Origin: Acidisoma silvae
GTDB taxonomy: Bacteria > Pseudomonadota > Alphaproteobacteria > Acetobacterales > Acetobacteraceae
Direction of reading: 5' to 3'
DNA: 37,982 bases
NCBI RefSeq assembly: GCF_020618775.1
Contig: NZ_JAESVB010000027.1
Coordinates: 1 to 37,982 of the forward strand
The notes under the pieces are model-generated. The model ran no database searches. It was given only the letters and a program-made list of their open reading frames with translations, and was not told where the DNA came from. How positions within the stretch are numbered: the stretch's first letter is position 1; each line of letters begins with the position of its first letter. A program made the translations under genes and the position numbers. This document shows, in pieces, positions 22,919 through 30,513 of this stretch.

Positions 22919-23994
22919 GCCGATGCGCCCCGCTCGTACCAGCCGCGCGACGCTTTCACGATCTTGACGACCGAGAGCATCACCGGCACCTCGATCAGCA
23001 CGCCGACAACGGTTGCGAGCGCAGCACCCGACTGGAAGCCGAACAGCGCGATTGCCGTTGCCACGGCCAACTCGAAAAAGTTGGATGCGCCGATCAGCGC
23101 GGACGGTCCCGCCACGCACCATTCGACGCCGAGCCGACGATTGACGAGGTAGGCCAGCCCCGCATTGAAATAGACCTGAATCAGGATCGGCACCGCCAGC
23201 ATGGCGATGATGGCCGGTTGCCGCGTGATCTGTTCACCTTGCAAGCCGAACAGCAGCACGAGTGTCAGCAGCAGTGCGCCGAGCGACAGCGGCGACAGGG
23301 TTTGCAGCGTTCGGTCGAGCGCCGCCTGCCCGCCTGTGTTCAGCAGCGTGCGCCGCCAGAGCTGCGCTACGATCACCGGCACGATGATGTAGAGGGCAAC
23401 CGACAGCAGCAGCGTTCCCCACGGCACCGTAATAGCCGAGAGGCCAAGCAGGAGGCCGACAATCGGCGCGAACGCCACGACCATGATCGCGTCATTGAGC
23501 GCCACCTGTCCGAGCGTGAAATGCGGCTCGCCCTCGACGAGGTTCGACCAGACGAACACCATCGCCGTGCAGGGAGCCGCTGCCAGCAGGATCAGTCCCG
23601 CCGTGTAGCTGTCGATCTGATCCGCAGGCAGATAGGGCCGGAACAGATGTGCGATGAAGACCCATGCCAGCAGCGCCATCGAGAAAGGCTTGACCAGCCA
23701 GTTGATGCCGACCGTCGTCGCAATCCCTTTCCAATGCGCGCCAACTTTTCCAAGGGCCGCAAGGTCGATCTTGAGCAGCATGGGAATGACCATCAGCCAG
23801 ACCAGCACTGCGACCGGTAAATTGACTTGCGCGACTTCGGCCGTGCCGAGGACGTGAAACGCTCCCGGCACAAGTCGGCCGAGAACAATGCCCACGACGA
23901 TGCAGAGCGCGACCCATAGGGTCAGGTAGCGTTCAAACGTACCCATTGAGGGCGCTTTAACGGCCACGGCAGGACGGGCAATCGCTTCGCTCAT
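22915..23994 (-). CDS. arsB: ACR3-type arsenite efflux permease
   Basis: 359 residues with about ten hydrophobic segments. ACR3 hallmarks are visible: [19 protein letters not shown] with the essential Cys in the fourth/fifth span, [15 protein letters not shown], and [18 protein letters not shown] near the C-terminus. It exports As(III), and usually Sb(III), using the proton gradient. It overlaps arsC (4 bp) and arsH (4 bp), so the operon is translationally coupled. Although often labelled arsB, it belongs to the ACR3 family, not the unrelated ArsB family. Confidence 0.95.
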   Translation of the reverse strand: MSEAIARPAVAVKAPSMGTFERYLTLWVALCIVVGIVLGRLVPGAFHVLGTAEVAQVNLPVAVLVWLMVIPMLLKIDLAALGKVGAHWKGIATTVGINWLVKPFSMALLAWVFIAHLFRPYLPADQIDSYTAGLILLAAAPCTAMVFVWSNLVEGEPHFTLGQVALNDAIMVVAFAPIVGLLLGLSAITVPWGTLLLSVALYIIVPVIVAQLWRRTLLNTGGQAALDRTLQTLSPLSLGALLLTLVLLFGLQGEQITRQPAIIAMLAVPILIQVYFNAGLAYLVNRRLGVEWCVAGPSALIGASNFFELAVATAIALFGFQSGAALATVVGVLIEVPVMLSVVKIVKASRGWYERGASA

Positions 23995-24440
23995 GGCCGA
24001 GGCTCCGGCGCGACACGTCGGCCGTGTGCGTCGATCACACGCTCGCCGTCTTCCTTGGTGAATGCCGCGCGTTGCGCCTGCGGCAGCAGATCGAGAACTG
24101 CTTCAGACGGGCGGCACAGTTTGACGCCCAACGGCGAGACGACAATCGGGCGGTTAATGAGAATGGGATGCGCTTCGATAGCATCGAGCAAGGAGGCATC
24201 CGTCAGCGTCGCGTCGGCAAGACCAAGCTCTGCGTAGGGTGTGCCCTTCTCGCGCAGCACGTCGCGCACCGACATGCCCGCGCGTTCGAGCAGCTTCACG
24301 AGCAGCCCCCGCGCAGGCGGGGTTTTCAGGTACTCGATCACATGCGGTTCGATCCCAGCATTGCGGATCATCGCCAGCGTGTTGCGCGACGTGCCGCACT
24401 CAGGGTTGTGATAAATCACGACATCGACAGGCGCGGTCAT
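23991..24440 (-). CDS. arsC: Glutaredoxin-dependent arsenate reductase
   Basis: 149 residues of the ArsC/Spx-like thioredoxin fold. The catalytic Cys15 is in IYHNPECGTSRN, and the substrate-binding arginine is in LINRPIVVSPLG. Length and motifs fit the E. coli plasmid R773 type. It reduces As(V) to As(III) for export by ACR3. It overlaps both neighbours by 4 bp. Confidence 0.95.
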   Translation of the reverse strand: MTAPVDVVIYHNPECGTSRNTLAMIRNAGIEPHVIEYLKTPPARGLLVKLLERAGMSVRDVLREKGTPYAELGLADATLTDASLLDAIEAHPILINRPIVVSPLGVKLCRPSEAVLDLLPQAQRAAFTKEDGERVIDAHGRRVAPEPRP

Positions 24441-24793
24441 GCGTGGGTTCCTTCAGGCGGGCAGCACGGGGCTGTCAGTTCGGCGATCAGCGGCGCGCAT
24501 AGCGCCGCGTTGCCGCCGCAGCAGTCCTTGACGAGGAACAGCATCACGTCGCGCAGCCGGGCTAGATCAGCGCGGTAGATGATCGACCGGCTTTGCCGCT
24601 CTCCCTTCACCAGGCCTGCCCGCGACAACACGGCTAGATGCGCCGACATGGTGTTGTGGGGCGTTGCCAGCTCGCGGGCCAGCTCGCCCGCAGGAAGGCC
24701 GTCCGGTTCGTGTGTCACCAGTAGGCGGAACACATCGAGGCGGGTTCCCTGCGCTAGCGCCGCCAACGCGGCTATCGTGCTTTCATTGTCCAT
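24437..24793 (-). CDS. arsR: ArsR-family arsenite-responsive repressor
   Basis: 118 residues from the ATG at 24793 (MDNESTIAALAALAQGTRLD); an in-frame upstream start at 24838 would overlap the operator. The winged helix is PAGELARELATPHNTMSAHLAVL then GLVKGERQSRSIIYRA. Cysteine pairs near the C-terminus (KDCCGGNAALC and APCCPPEG) are candidate As(III) ligands, unlike the classical CVC site in the DNA-recognition helix, so this is a C-terminal-type ArsR. First gene of the operon. Confidence 0.93.
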   Translation of the reverse strand: MDNESTIAALAALAQGTRLDVFRLLVTHEPDGLPAGELARELATPHNTMSAHLAVLSRAGLVKGERQSRSIIYRADLARLRDVMLFLVKDCCGGNAALCAPLIAELTAPCCPPEGTHA

Positions 24794-24821
24794 ATGTCCA
24801 TGATTCCAGACATACGGACAA
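24786..24821. promoter_or_regulatory. Inverted-repeat operator overlapping the arsR start
   Basis: TTGTCCATATGTC (24786-24798) and GACATACGGACAA (24809-24821) are inverted copies with 12 of 13 bases paired and a 10-bp spacer. The arsR start codon lies inside the left arm, a typical position for autoregulation. Confidence 0.75.
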
Positions 24822-24923
24822 AATGCAAGCCCGTGCATAAATCAAGAATAATGTCTCAATCGGCCGCGCCGTGCGCAAAACGCGCCGATAAGAGGATGGA
24901 GGAGCTGCTGGAGACGTGCCACG

Positions 24924-26357
24924 ATGATTCGAACGAAACGACCTTGGTTCGATTGCGACCGCGAAGCTGCCTTAATGGCAATGCTGTCGGCTGGCTTTGT
25001 CGCGCCATCGACGCCTGAGCCAAAGGGTCTGCGTCGCCATTTCATGCCGCGTCGCGTCCGCAATGGTGAGTTCGCGCTGTTCTCGTCCTGCTCGGGCATG
25101 CCGCTGCTGGACTGGGCGTATGAGACTTGCGACGCGCCCTATCAATACGTGATCAACGGCACGGATCGGCGCGACGTTGAGAACCTCCTGGCTGAACTGA
25201 AACGCCTCTTCCATGACAAGCTCTTGAAGGCGATCTCTGCGCCGCCGGGAACGGAATTGCTTGTGGCATCGTCGCCGGCGGATGCGTTTCGGATGGCGGC
25301 GATGCTCTTTGCGCTGGCATGCAATGGGGAGCCCATGCGCTGGCTGACGCCGAGTTTTGGCGAGCTGGCCAGCGACATCCCTGACGGCATGCGCGGGCGC
25401 GTCGTGCGCCCGGGCGCGGATCAGGGTGACGCGCTTCTGGCGGATAATGTCGAGGTCGTGGAAATCTCGCTGCGCGATGCGCGCGGCGGGTTTATCGACG
25501 ACGCCGAAATTGAGGCGACCTACCGCCGCCATCAGCAGGCGGCAGCGGGTCGATCCATCGGTCTTTTGACGTTTGGGGATGCGACGGGCGCTGCGGGTCC
25601 GCTTTCGATGCCGGCAGACATGATCGATGCGACGCAGATGCGGGTGCGGGCGAGCCGCATCGCCGATTATCTCAAGCTCGGATATCCGACCGTGATTTCT
25701 GGCTCGACGTTCCTTGGTGGGCCGTCGCCATCCGGCGCGCTCCTGGTGCCGCCAAATACGTTCGGCGAGGCGCTGATGAGCCAAGCGCGAGCACTTCTGG
25801 CCGAGGATACCGGGTTGACCTGGAAGACCGGTCGGGGGTTCTCAAAGGGCTTCGGGAACATGTTGCGTTGGATGCCCGGTCTTCAGGCCCTGGAGCACTT
25901 TGCGGATCTCGGCTCAAAGGCCGACATCCGCATGGCGCAAATGACAATGGAGCTGAAGGAATTTCTGGCCGAGTTTCCCGATTTCGAGGTCATCGAGAGC
26001 CGACATATTCACCATGTCGCGTTCTGTGGCCGGGATTCAGGCATCGTGCCCTTTGCGGTGCGAAGGGGCAAACGGGGATGGATGTCGATGCCTGAATTGC
26101 TTGGGCTGTACGACGTACTTGCGGCGCAGAATGTTCTGCTGGGATCCCCTATCATCATCGGCAATCGCGCCGCGTTACGGTTGTCTCTGGCGGCGCCCGA
26201 TATCAGCGTCGGTAGCATCACGCGGAACCTCGCGAGATTAGCGGATGCGCTGGAGACGGCCGGGTTCCGTCGGGGTCGCTGCGTCGGTGGGCAAGGCTTC
26301 CAGACCGCTCAGGCCAGGCGGCTCATGAGCCGCCCGGACGGCATTTGTCTGCAATAG
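24924..26357 (+). CDS. PLP-dependent transferase-fold protein, apparently lacking the Schiff-base lysine
   Basis: 477 residues resembling a fold-type I PLP enzyme family. ELLVASSPADAFRMAAMLFA occupies the usual cofactor-phosphate position, DATQMRVRASRIADYL carries the Asp that contacts the pyridine nitrogen, and SGSTFLGGPSPSGALLVPP matches the segment that in related proteins, as I recall them, reads GSKFFxGPPFSGALLVP. Here the Lys is Thr, and the glycine/threonine of the phosphate loop is SPAD. If right, the protein is a pseudo-enzyme or uses PLP differently. Ribosome binding site GGAG is rather far from the ATG. It is monocistronic and convergent with the TPP-regulated SDR gene. Family name uncertain. 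Confidence 0.65.
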   Translation: MIRTKRPWFDCDREAALMAMLSAGFVAPSTPEPKGLRRHFMPRRVRNGEFALFSSCSGMPLLDWAYETCDAPYQYVINGTDRRDVENLLAELKRLFHDKLLKAISAPPGTELLVASSPADAFRMAAMLFALACNGEPMRWLTPSFGELASDIPDGMRGRVVRPGADQGDALLADNVEVVEISLRDARGGFIDDAEIEATYRRHQQAAAGRSIGLLTFGDATGAAGPLSMPADMIDATQMRVRASRIADYLKLGYPTVISGSTFLGGPSPSGALLVPPNTFGEALMSQARALLAEDTGLTWKTGRGFSKGFGNMLRWMPGLQALEHFADLGSKADIRMAQMTMELKEFLAEFPDFEVIESRHIHHVAFCGRDSGIVPFAVRRGKRGWMSMPELLGLYDVLAAQNVLLGSPIIIGNRAALRLSLAAPDISVGSITRNLARLADALETAGFRRGRCVGGQGFQTAQARRLMSRPDGICLQ

Positions 26358-26438
26358 TGTGAATCGGCGTTGAACTGAGGGCCCTCAAGCAAACCTAATC
26401 CAACTCATTGATGCACGTAAAAGAATCGATGTTTAGCA

Positions 26439-26466
26439 GGGTCCCAATCGGCGCCGATCAGGACCC
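26439..26466. other. 28-bp near-perfect palindrome
   Basis: GGGTCC and GGACCC are the outer arms and ATCGGCGCCGAT the inner perfect dyad, with two unpaired bases on each side. It lies in the intergenic stretch between the PLP-fold gene and the 54-codon frame. It could be a remnant of an insertion-sequence end or a regulator site; no partner sequence was seen in the window. Confidence 0.5.
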
Positions 26467-26507
26467 CCATTGAATCGAAGTTTTATCTTTTAGGTCAACG
26501 CTTTGTA

Positions 26508-26672
26508 ATGGACTTCAGTACAGAAGGCTGGCTCGGTTTTGTCGGCGTTGGCATAGCTTACACCATAGGGCTATCGGCATTTTTCGTAGCAATCCCTGTT
26601 CTTGGTGCTGCTTTCGACACAATCTTAACGAACATCGAACCGCTGAGCGGAATTGGATTTGCCTTGTTCTGA
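26508..26672 (+). CDS. Possible 54-aa hydrophobic peptide
   Basis: A 54-codon frame: MDFSTEGWLGFVGVGIAYTI, then GLSAFFVAIPVLGAAFDTIL, ending IGFALF. Two hydrophobic stretches would suit a small membrane protein. The ribosome binding site is weak (AGGT 17 bases upstream), so it may be non-coding or a fragment. Confidence 0.3.
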   Translation: MDFSTEGWLGFVGVGIAYTIGLSAFFVAIPVLGAAFDTILTNIEPLSGIGFALF

Positions 26673-26712
26673 AAGCGGATTCGGATGGTGCGAAATAATC
26701 CAACATCATCGG

Positions 26713-27474
26713 CTAATTCCGTACCAAGCCGCCGTCTACAATAAGGTTTTGGCCTGTGACGGCGCGACTCCATGGGGACGCAAAGAATAACACTGAGTCG
26801 GCGAATTCCGCGGGTGTTGTGACATGGCCCAAAGGAGTTAGACCAGCGACGAAATCAAAGACTGCTTCGGGAGTGGCGGCACTTGCATCAGTAGTGCGTA
26901 GAAGACCGCCTGAAATCATATTCACTGTAATGCCGTGGGGACCAAGGTCGGCGGCGGCAGTGCGTGTGAGCGCCAAAAGCGCAGCCTTTGCCGCAGTATA
27001 ATCATGATATGGCACGACCGGGTTTTGGAACAGGTTTGTGCCAATATTGATGATGCGCCCGAATTTCAGTTTCGACATGGCGGGAGCTGCCGCCTGCATT
27101 ACATTGAGAGCACCGCGCAGGGATACATCAAGGTGGGCCCCGAAGTCAGTCCATGGGATAGATTGCAAGCGTTGCCGGTCGTCACCATTGAATTTGAAAT
27201 CGCTTAGTGCATTGTGGACGATGGTTGTAATCGGCCCGTAAAACTTCTGGTTTGCTTCTTCGACAAGACGATTTATCGCTTCTCGGTCGGTCACGTCCGC
27301 TTGCAGCGCAATCGTGCGATCGCCAAGACTGTCTGCAAGCCTTCGCGCGGTTTCCGCACTCCGGTTGTAATTGATCACAACGCGTGCCCCCTCGCGTGCG
27401 AATGCTGTGGCTATGGCGGCACCAAGACCGCGCCCCGCACCGGTAACAAGGACAATCTGTTCATTGATAAGCAT
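26713..27474 (-). CDS. SDR-family oxidoreductase in a TPP-riboswitch operon
   Basis: 253 residues of the classical SDR fold: VLVTGAGRGLGAAIA cofactor loop, a basic NYNRS suggesting NADPH, a degenerate NNAG (reads VHNALSD), IINIGT with the Ser position replaced by Gly/Thr, and YTAAK for the Tyr-Lys pair. It ends NLIVDGGLVRN. The start at 27474 is supported by AGGAG eight bases upstream and 14 bp after the thiD stop. Third gene behind the TPP riboswitch, so it most likely serves pyrimidine or thiamine metabolism. The altered NNAG and Ser motifs suggest an unusual substrate or reduced activity. Confidence 0.85.
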   Translation of the reverse strand: MLINEQIVLVTGAGRGLGAAIATAFAREGARVVINYNRSAETARRLADSLGDRTIALQADVTDREAINRLVEEANQKFYGPITTIVHNALSDFKFNGDDRQRLQSIPWTDFGAHLDVSLRGALNVMQAAAPAMSKLKFGRIINIGTNLFQNPVVPYHDYTAAKAALLALTRTAAADLGPHGITVNMISGGLLRTTDASAATPEAVFDFVAGLTPLGHVTTPAEFADSVLFFASPWSRAVTGQNLIVDGGLVRN

Positions 27475-27488
27475 TGCGACTCTCCTAG

Positions 27489-28292
27489 CTACCAAATCCC
27501 GTGAAAATGATGTAACGGACCGTGTCCTCTTCCCACATCAAGTTGCCCGCTTTGAACCAGCGCTTGCTGGACGTAATTCTTTGCGCCGCGAACCGCATCC
27601 TCAACGGAATGTGTCGGAAGCATTGAAGCTATCGCTGCTGAAAGCGTGCATCCCGTGCCATGGTCGTTGAGCGTCTTCACCCTAGGTGCGTGTAATTCTA
27701 GAATTTCTCCGGCTCCTAGAAGCATATCGGTGCTCTGCGCATCATCCATCATATGGCCACCCTTCAACATCACCCACTCAGAGCCAAGTGCGCGGAGAGT
27801 TTGCAGCTGTCGTCGCATTTCCTCTACGTCTCGCGCGGGTTCCAATCCCAGTAACACACCGGCTTCAGGCAAGTTGGGCGTTATCACTGTTGAAAGCGGT
27901 GCAAGATGGTCCCGGATCGCCGCGACCGCATCTGGCCTTAGGAGGTGATCGCCACTCTTGGCTATCATGACAGGGTCGAGGACAATATTATTGGCACCGT
28001 GGTAGTGCAGCCGATCAGCGACTATCTCCGCGATGCCAGCTGTGGCGATCATCCCAATTTTTACTGCATCAACCCGAACATCCTCAAACACGGCGTCAAT
28101 TTGTTGGGCCACGAAGTGCGGTGCCAGCTCAACAAAGGCGCGCACGCCTTGCGTGTTCTGTGCCACGACGGCGGTAATCACCGACATGGCGTATGTTCCA
28201 AACGCCGAAAAGGTTTTGATATCCGCCTGGATTCCGGCTCCGCCGGTCGGGTCAGTGCCAGCGATGGTGAGAATGTTGGGGATCACGCGCAT
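27489..28292 (-). CDS. thiD: Hydroxymethylpyrimidine (phosphate) kinase
   Basis: 267 residues of the ribokinase-like ThiD family: [22 protein letters not shown] at the N-terminus (HMP-binding), [24 protein letters not shown], and the ATP-site [15 protein letters not shown] anion hole. It phosphorylates HMP and HMP-P to HMP-PP for thiamine synthesis. It overlaps the Nudix gene by 10 bp. Located behind a TPP riboswitch, so expression should drop when thiamine pyrophosphate is plentiful. Confidence 0.95.
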   Translation of the reverse strand: MRVIPNILTIAGTDPTGGAGIQADIKTFSAFGTYAMSVITAVVAQNTQGVRAFVELAPHFVAQQIDAVFEDVRVDAVKIGMIATAGIAEIVADRLHYHGANNIVLDPVMIAKSGDHLLRPDAVAAIRDHLAPLSTVITPNLPEAGVLLGLEPARDVEEMRRQLQTLRALGSEWVMLKGGHMMDDAQSTDMLLGAGEILELHAPRVKTLNDHGTGCTLSAAIASMLPTHSVEDAVRGAKNYVQQALVQSGQLDVGRGHGPLHHFHGIW

Positions 28293-28759
28293 TCTTCCCA
28301 GCCCAGCTTTTGAGCAAGCATGGCAGCTTCTTGAGCGACACGGACAACATCAAGGCTTAACGCTAGGCTCGTGCCGTCCAACTTGTCCAAGGCAAACCAG
28401 GCAGCCTCTAGTGCATCATCAGCCGCGACTGGTTCGCCTTTTACCCAACGGCAAAGCACGGCCGCCAAAATGAAGTGGTGCCGCAGTTTTCCCTCTTTGT
28501 CATGATCGAATACGTCAACGGCGGTAAACGTGCTCGTCGCGTCCGCCTCGATGCCGGTCTCTTCGCGCAATTCTCGCATGGCGCAGGCTTGGATGGTTTC
28601 GCCCAGCTCTGTTTTCCCCCCAGGAAATCCCCAGCGGCCGATGTCGGGAGAATTCGCCCGGCGGACGAGAAGGACCTCGTTTCCGCGTACGACAACGGCA
28701 ATTGACGCGGCAATCGGGCGATCGAGGGGCTTGCTTTTGGGAGTTTCTATGGCATTCAA
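28283..28759 (-). CDS. Nudix hydrolase, first gene of the TPP-regulated operon
   Basis: 158 residues. The Nudix box is complete: [18 protein letters not shown], then REETGI, with the catalytic glutamates in REETG. The start is TTG at 28759, with AGGGG eight bases upstream; an ATG at 28755 is out of frame. MutT-like in appearance, but its position before thiD behind the TPP riboswitch suggests a substrate in thiamine metabolism, such as HMP-PP, TPP or toxic analogues, as known for some bacterial Nudix enzymes acting on thiamine precursors. That assignment is inference. Confidence 0.9.
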   Translation of the reverse strand: MNAIETPKSKPLDRPIAASIAVVVRGNEVLLVRRANSPDIGRWGFPGGKTELGETIQACAMRELREETGIEADATSTFTAVDVFDHDKEGKLRHHFILAAVLCRWVKGEPVAADDALEAAWFALDKLDGTSLALSLDVVRVAQEAAMLAQKLGWEECA

Positions 28760-28799
28760 TGTAACAGCCCCTAGTGGGGCCGGCGAGGGGCGATATTTC
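28760..28799 (-). promoter_or_regulatory. Expression platform between TPP aptamer and Nudix start
   Basis: On the minus strand GGCCCC-ACTA-GGGGCT forms a hairpin that would hide the AGGGG ribosome binding site. CCCCTCGCCGGC just before it can pair with GCCGGCGAAGGG in the 3' part of the aptamer. These mutually exclusive pairings suggest control of translation start rather than termination. Confidence 0.6.
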
Positions 28800-28897
28800 T
28801 CCGTCCCTTCGCCGGCATGATCCGGATCAGGTTCAAAGGGTCACTATGCTGCCTCTCGGCTGATAGTATCTCAGCCCCCTGTCGGGGCACCCCTCGG
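28799..28897 (-). ncRNA. TPP riboswitch (THI element)
   Basis: Read on the minus strand, the conserved parts appear in order: GGGGTGCCCC, GGGGGCTGAGATACTAT, CAGCCGAGAGG (P3 region), then ACCCTTTGAACCTGATC and CGGATCATGCCGGCGAAGGG. CTGAGA and the ACCTGATC segment are the TPP-binding bulges. It lies 40 bp before the Nudix start and controls Nudix-thiD-SDR. Confidence 0.97.
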
Positions 28898-29030
28898 TAA
28901 GGAAACCATAACAGCAGCCGGAGATTTGTCCACCACGGCACCGGTTGACGGTCGAGAACGCGGATGTTTCCCGCCTCACGCCGCCAATCAGCGTTTCGCG
29001 ACAGGCAGGAGAGCCGTGTCTGTCGCGGGG

Positions 29031-29240
29031 TCATGACAACTCCATGTGCATGAGGATTTCCTCGGCGCCGTAGACACTGGTCTCACCGCAGATTTCGCAT
29101 TTGTATTCCTGGGCATCGGGCTCGACGCCCTCGGCGTCAGCGCCGCAATGCAGACAGAACCCCGGATCGTCCAGGGTGGTCTGGCGGCGGTTCGCTGCGT
29201 CCATGACGCGTTTGAGCGTCACGGAGGAATGGATCTCCAT
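29031..29240 (-). CDS. Small zinc-ribbon protein
   Basis: 69 residues with two CxxC knuckles: FCLHCGADAEGVEPDAQ and YKCEICGETSVYGAEE, a treble-clef or zinc-ribbon arrangement. AAAGGAAA eight bases upstream of the ATG. It is the last gene of the ParB-led backbone run, 122 bp after the previous gene. A following ATG overlaps its stop (ATGA), but the frame there runs into the TPP riboswitch and is probably broken by the joining of the thiamine region. Function unknown; small proteins of this type are common on alphaproteobacterial plasmids. Confidence 0.78.
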   Translation of the reverse strand: MEIHSSVTLKRVMDAANRRQTTLDDPGFCLHCGADAEGVEPDAQEYKCEICGETSVYGAEEILMHMELS

Positions 29241-29362
29241 GAGATTTCCTTTCGGGAAAGAAGGACTGACAGCGCCTTGTTCGGACGCATGAGCACAGCT
29301 CGGTCATGCCGACGGTTAGCGCGGCGTGGTGCGAACGGCGCTGGCTGGGCTCGCAGGGGCTG

Positions 29363-29548
29363 TTATCGAGGTTTCAAAACCTCGATAATCTCGTGGCGAT
29401 GCACGATGAAATCCCGCCAGCCAGCGTAACCCACAAGCGGGCGGCCCCGGCTGTCGAGACCGCGCACGACTCTGGTCGCCACGCGATAGCTGTCGCGGGT
29501 CGCGGACTTGAACTTGATACGATGGCCGACCTTGATTCCCGTTGTCAT
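29363..29548 (-). CDS. Small basic conserved protein
   Basis: 61 residues, MTTGIKVGHRIKFKSATRDS ... GYAGWRDFIVHRHEIIEVLK. Start chosen at the ATG that overlaps the preceding stop codon by 4 bp (ATGA). The KVGHRIKFKSATR start and basic character suggest a small beta-barrel (SH3-like), but no family is recognised. Confidence 0.65.
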   Translation of the reverse strand: MTTGIKVGHRIKFKSATRDSYRVATRVVRGLDSRGRPLVGYAGWRDFIVHRHEIIEVLKPR

Positions 29549-29817
29549 CGCCGATCCGCCTCCCGCAAGCGCGCCCAAAACGCGGGGTCAGCCCCTGGAG
29601 TGTCCCAGCCCATAAGGGAGCCGTGCTTCATGGCATTGATCTGGGCCTCGGTCGGCGCGGGCGAAAGCTTCGCGTTGAGGCATTTGGGCGAGCACAGCGT
29701 TTGGGGAGACCGGTAGCCATCCTCGTTCCGAAGGATGGCGACGGTCTCGCCCGAAGTTGGGTGGCGGATGTAGCAGATGGGCGGAAGGCCGAGGGTTTCG
29801 GGGTCATGCTGCGACAT
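29545..29817 (-). CDS. Small conserved protein with CxxxC pair
   Basis: 90 residues starting MSQHDPETLGLPPICYIRHP. TLCSPKCLNAKLSPAPTEA contains two cysteines, with another near the start. The start overlaps the upstream gene by 14 bp and the stop overlaps the downstream gene by 4 bp, so it belongs to the tightly packed backbone operon. Longer in-frame starts up to 29988 are shadows of the upstream gene. Function unknown. Confidence 0.65.
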   Translation of the reverse strand: MSQHDPETLGLPPICYIRHPTSGETVAILRNEDGYRSPQTLCSPKCLNAKLSPAPTEAQINAMKHGSLMGWDTPGADPAFWARLREADRR

Positions 29818-30067
29818 GCTGCCCTCCCTCGATCTGCAGGAGGGTGCGCAGCTCGCCTGCGAGCTGGGACCGACCCTGTGCGGCCCCAGTCTTTTCCCCC
29901 TGGACGTGCCCTGCCTCGTAGGCAGAGGCCCATGACCCGATCGCTGCTCTTGGCGTGAGCATGGGGAATTCGCCGGCAATGACACCATGCCGGCGAAGGG
30001 TGACGCGGCCGTCCCGCTGTGTCTCGCTGGTGAAACCCTCCGGGAGGTCCCGGTCCTGCTCGATCAT
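29804..30067 (-). CDS. Small conserved protein
   Basis: 87 residues starting MIEQDRDLPEGFTSETQRDG. It contains HGVIAGEFPMLTPRAAIGSW and a charged C-terminus. Start overlaps the upstream stop as ATGA. No family recognised. Operon position argues for a backbone function shared with its neighbours. Confidence 0.65.
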   Translation of the reverse strand: MIEQDRDLPEGFTSETQRDGRVTLRRHGVIAGEFPMLTPRAAIGSWASAYEAGHVQGEKTGAAQGRSQLAGELRTLLQIEGGQHVAA

Positions 30068-30441
30068 GCGACCCTCCGGGAATTGGTGGGCAGCGGATCG
30101 GCCAGCAATTCCAGCCGGGTGACTTCGCCATAGAGGCGGCGCAGGCGCGGCATGAAGGCGTCCTGGCAGTCTCTGGCGGCGGACAGGTAGCGATCCCATG
30201 TCGCCCGGTCCCAGGTTTCACGCTCGCCGAGCCGCGCGGCGCCGCCGGCGGCGCGAGCGGCGGCGCGTTCCGAGGGGCTGCTCCATTCGAGTTCCAACGC
30301 CGCGATCTGCGCGCGTTTGGCGAGGATGGCATCGCGAATGCGATGCGGGTCGATGCCCATGGGGGCGCTGCGGGCGGAGAAATTTGGGGTGTGGATCGGC
30401 GCAGCCGGCCGCGACCCGAAATCAGGGCTGATCTGGTTCAT
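30064..30441 (-). CDS. Conserved unknown protein, helical
   Basis: 125 residues, with CTGGAG ten bases before the ATG. After a Pro-rich N-terminus (about 1-30) the rest is helical and charged: RIRDAILAKRAQIAALELEW, WDRYLSAARDCQDAFMPRLR. 73 bp downstream of the ParB-domain gene and overlapping the next gene by 4 bp. Function unknown. Confidence 0.7.
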   Translation of the reverse strand: MNQISPDFGSRPAAPIHTPNFSARSAPMGIDPHRIRDAILAKRAQIAALELEWSSPSERAAARAAGGAARLGERETWDRATWDRYLSAARDCQDAFMPRLRRLYGEVTRLELLADPLPTNSRRVA

Positions 30442-30513
30442 GATCGGTCTCCAGGGTGGAGGGTTTGGGAAAGCGGCCCGGCCATCCGCTAGGACAGCCG
30501 GGCATGGCGATGG

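Noticed and set aside
22789-23820. Plus-strand open frame of about 343 codons, rich in Arg, Gln and His
   Set aside because: Antisense shadow of the ACR3 permease; the composition is that of a complementary strand of membrane-protein codons.
28771-29034. Minus-strand frame starting ATGA on the zinc-ribbon stop
   Set aside because: Its 3' half is the TPP aptamer, so as a whole it is not a gene. The first ~45 codons could be the start of a backbone gene cut by a junction, but nothing supports that beyond the overlap.
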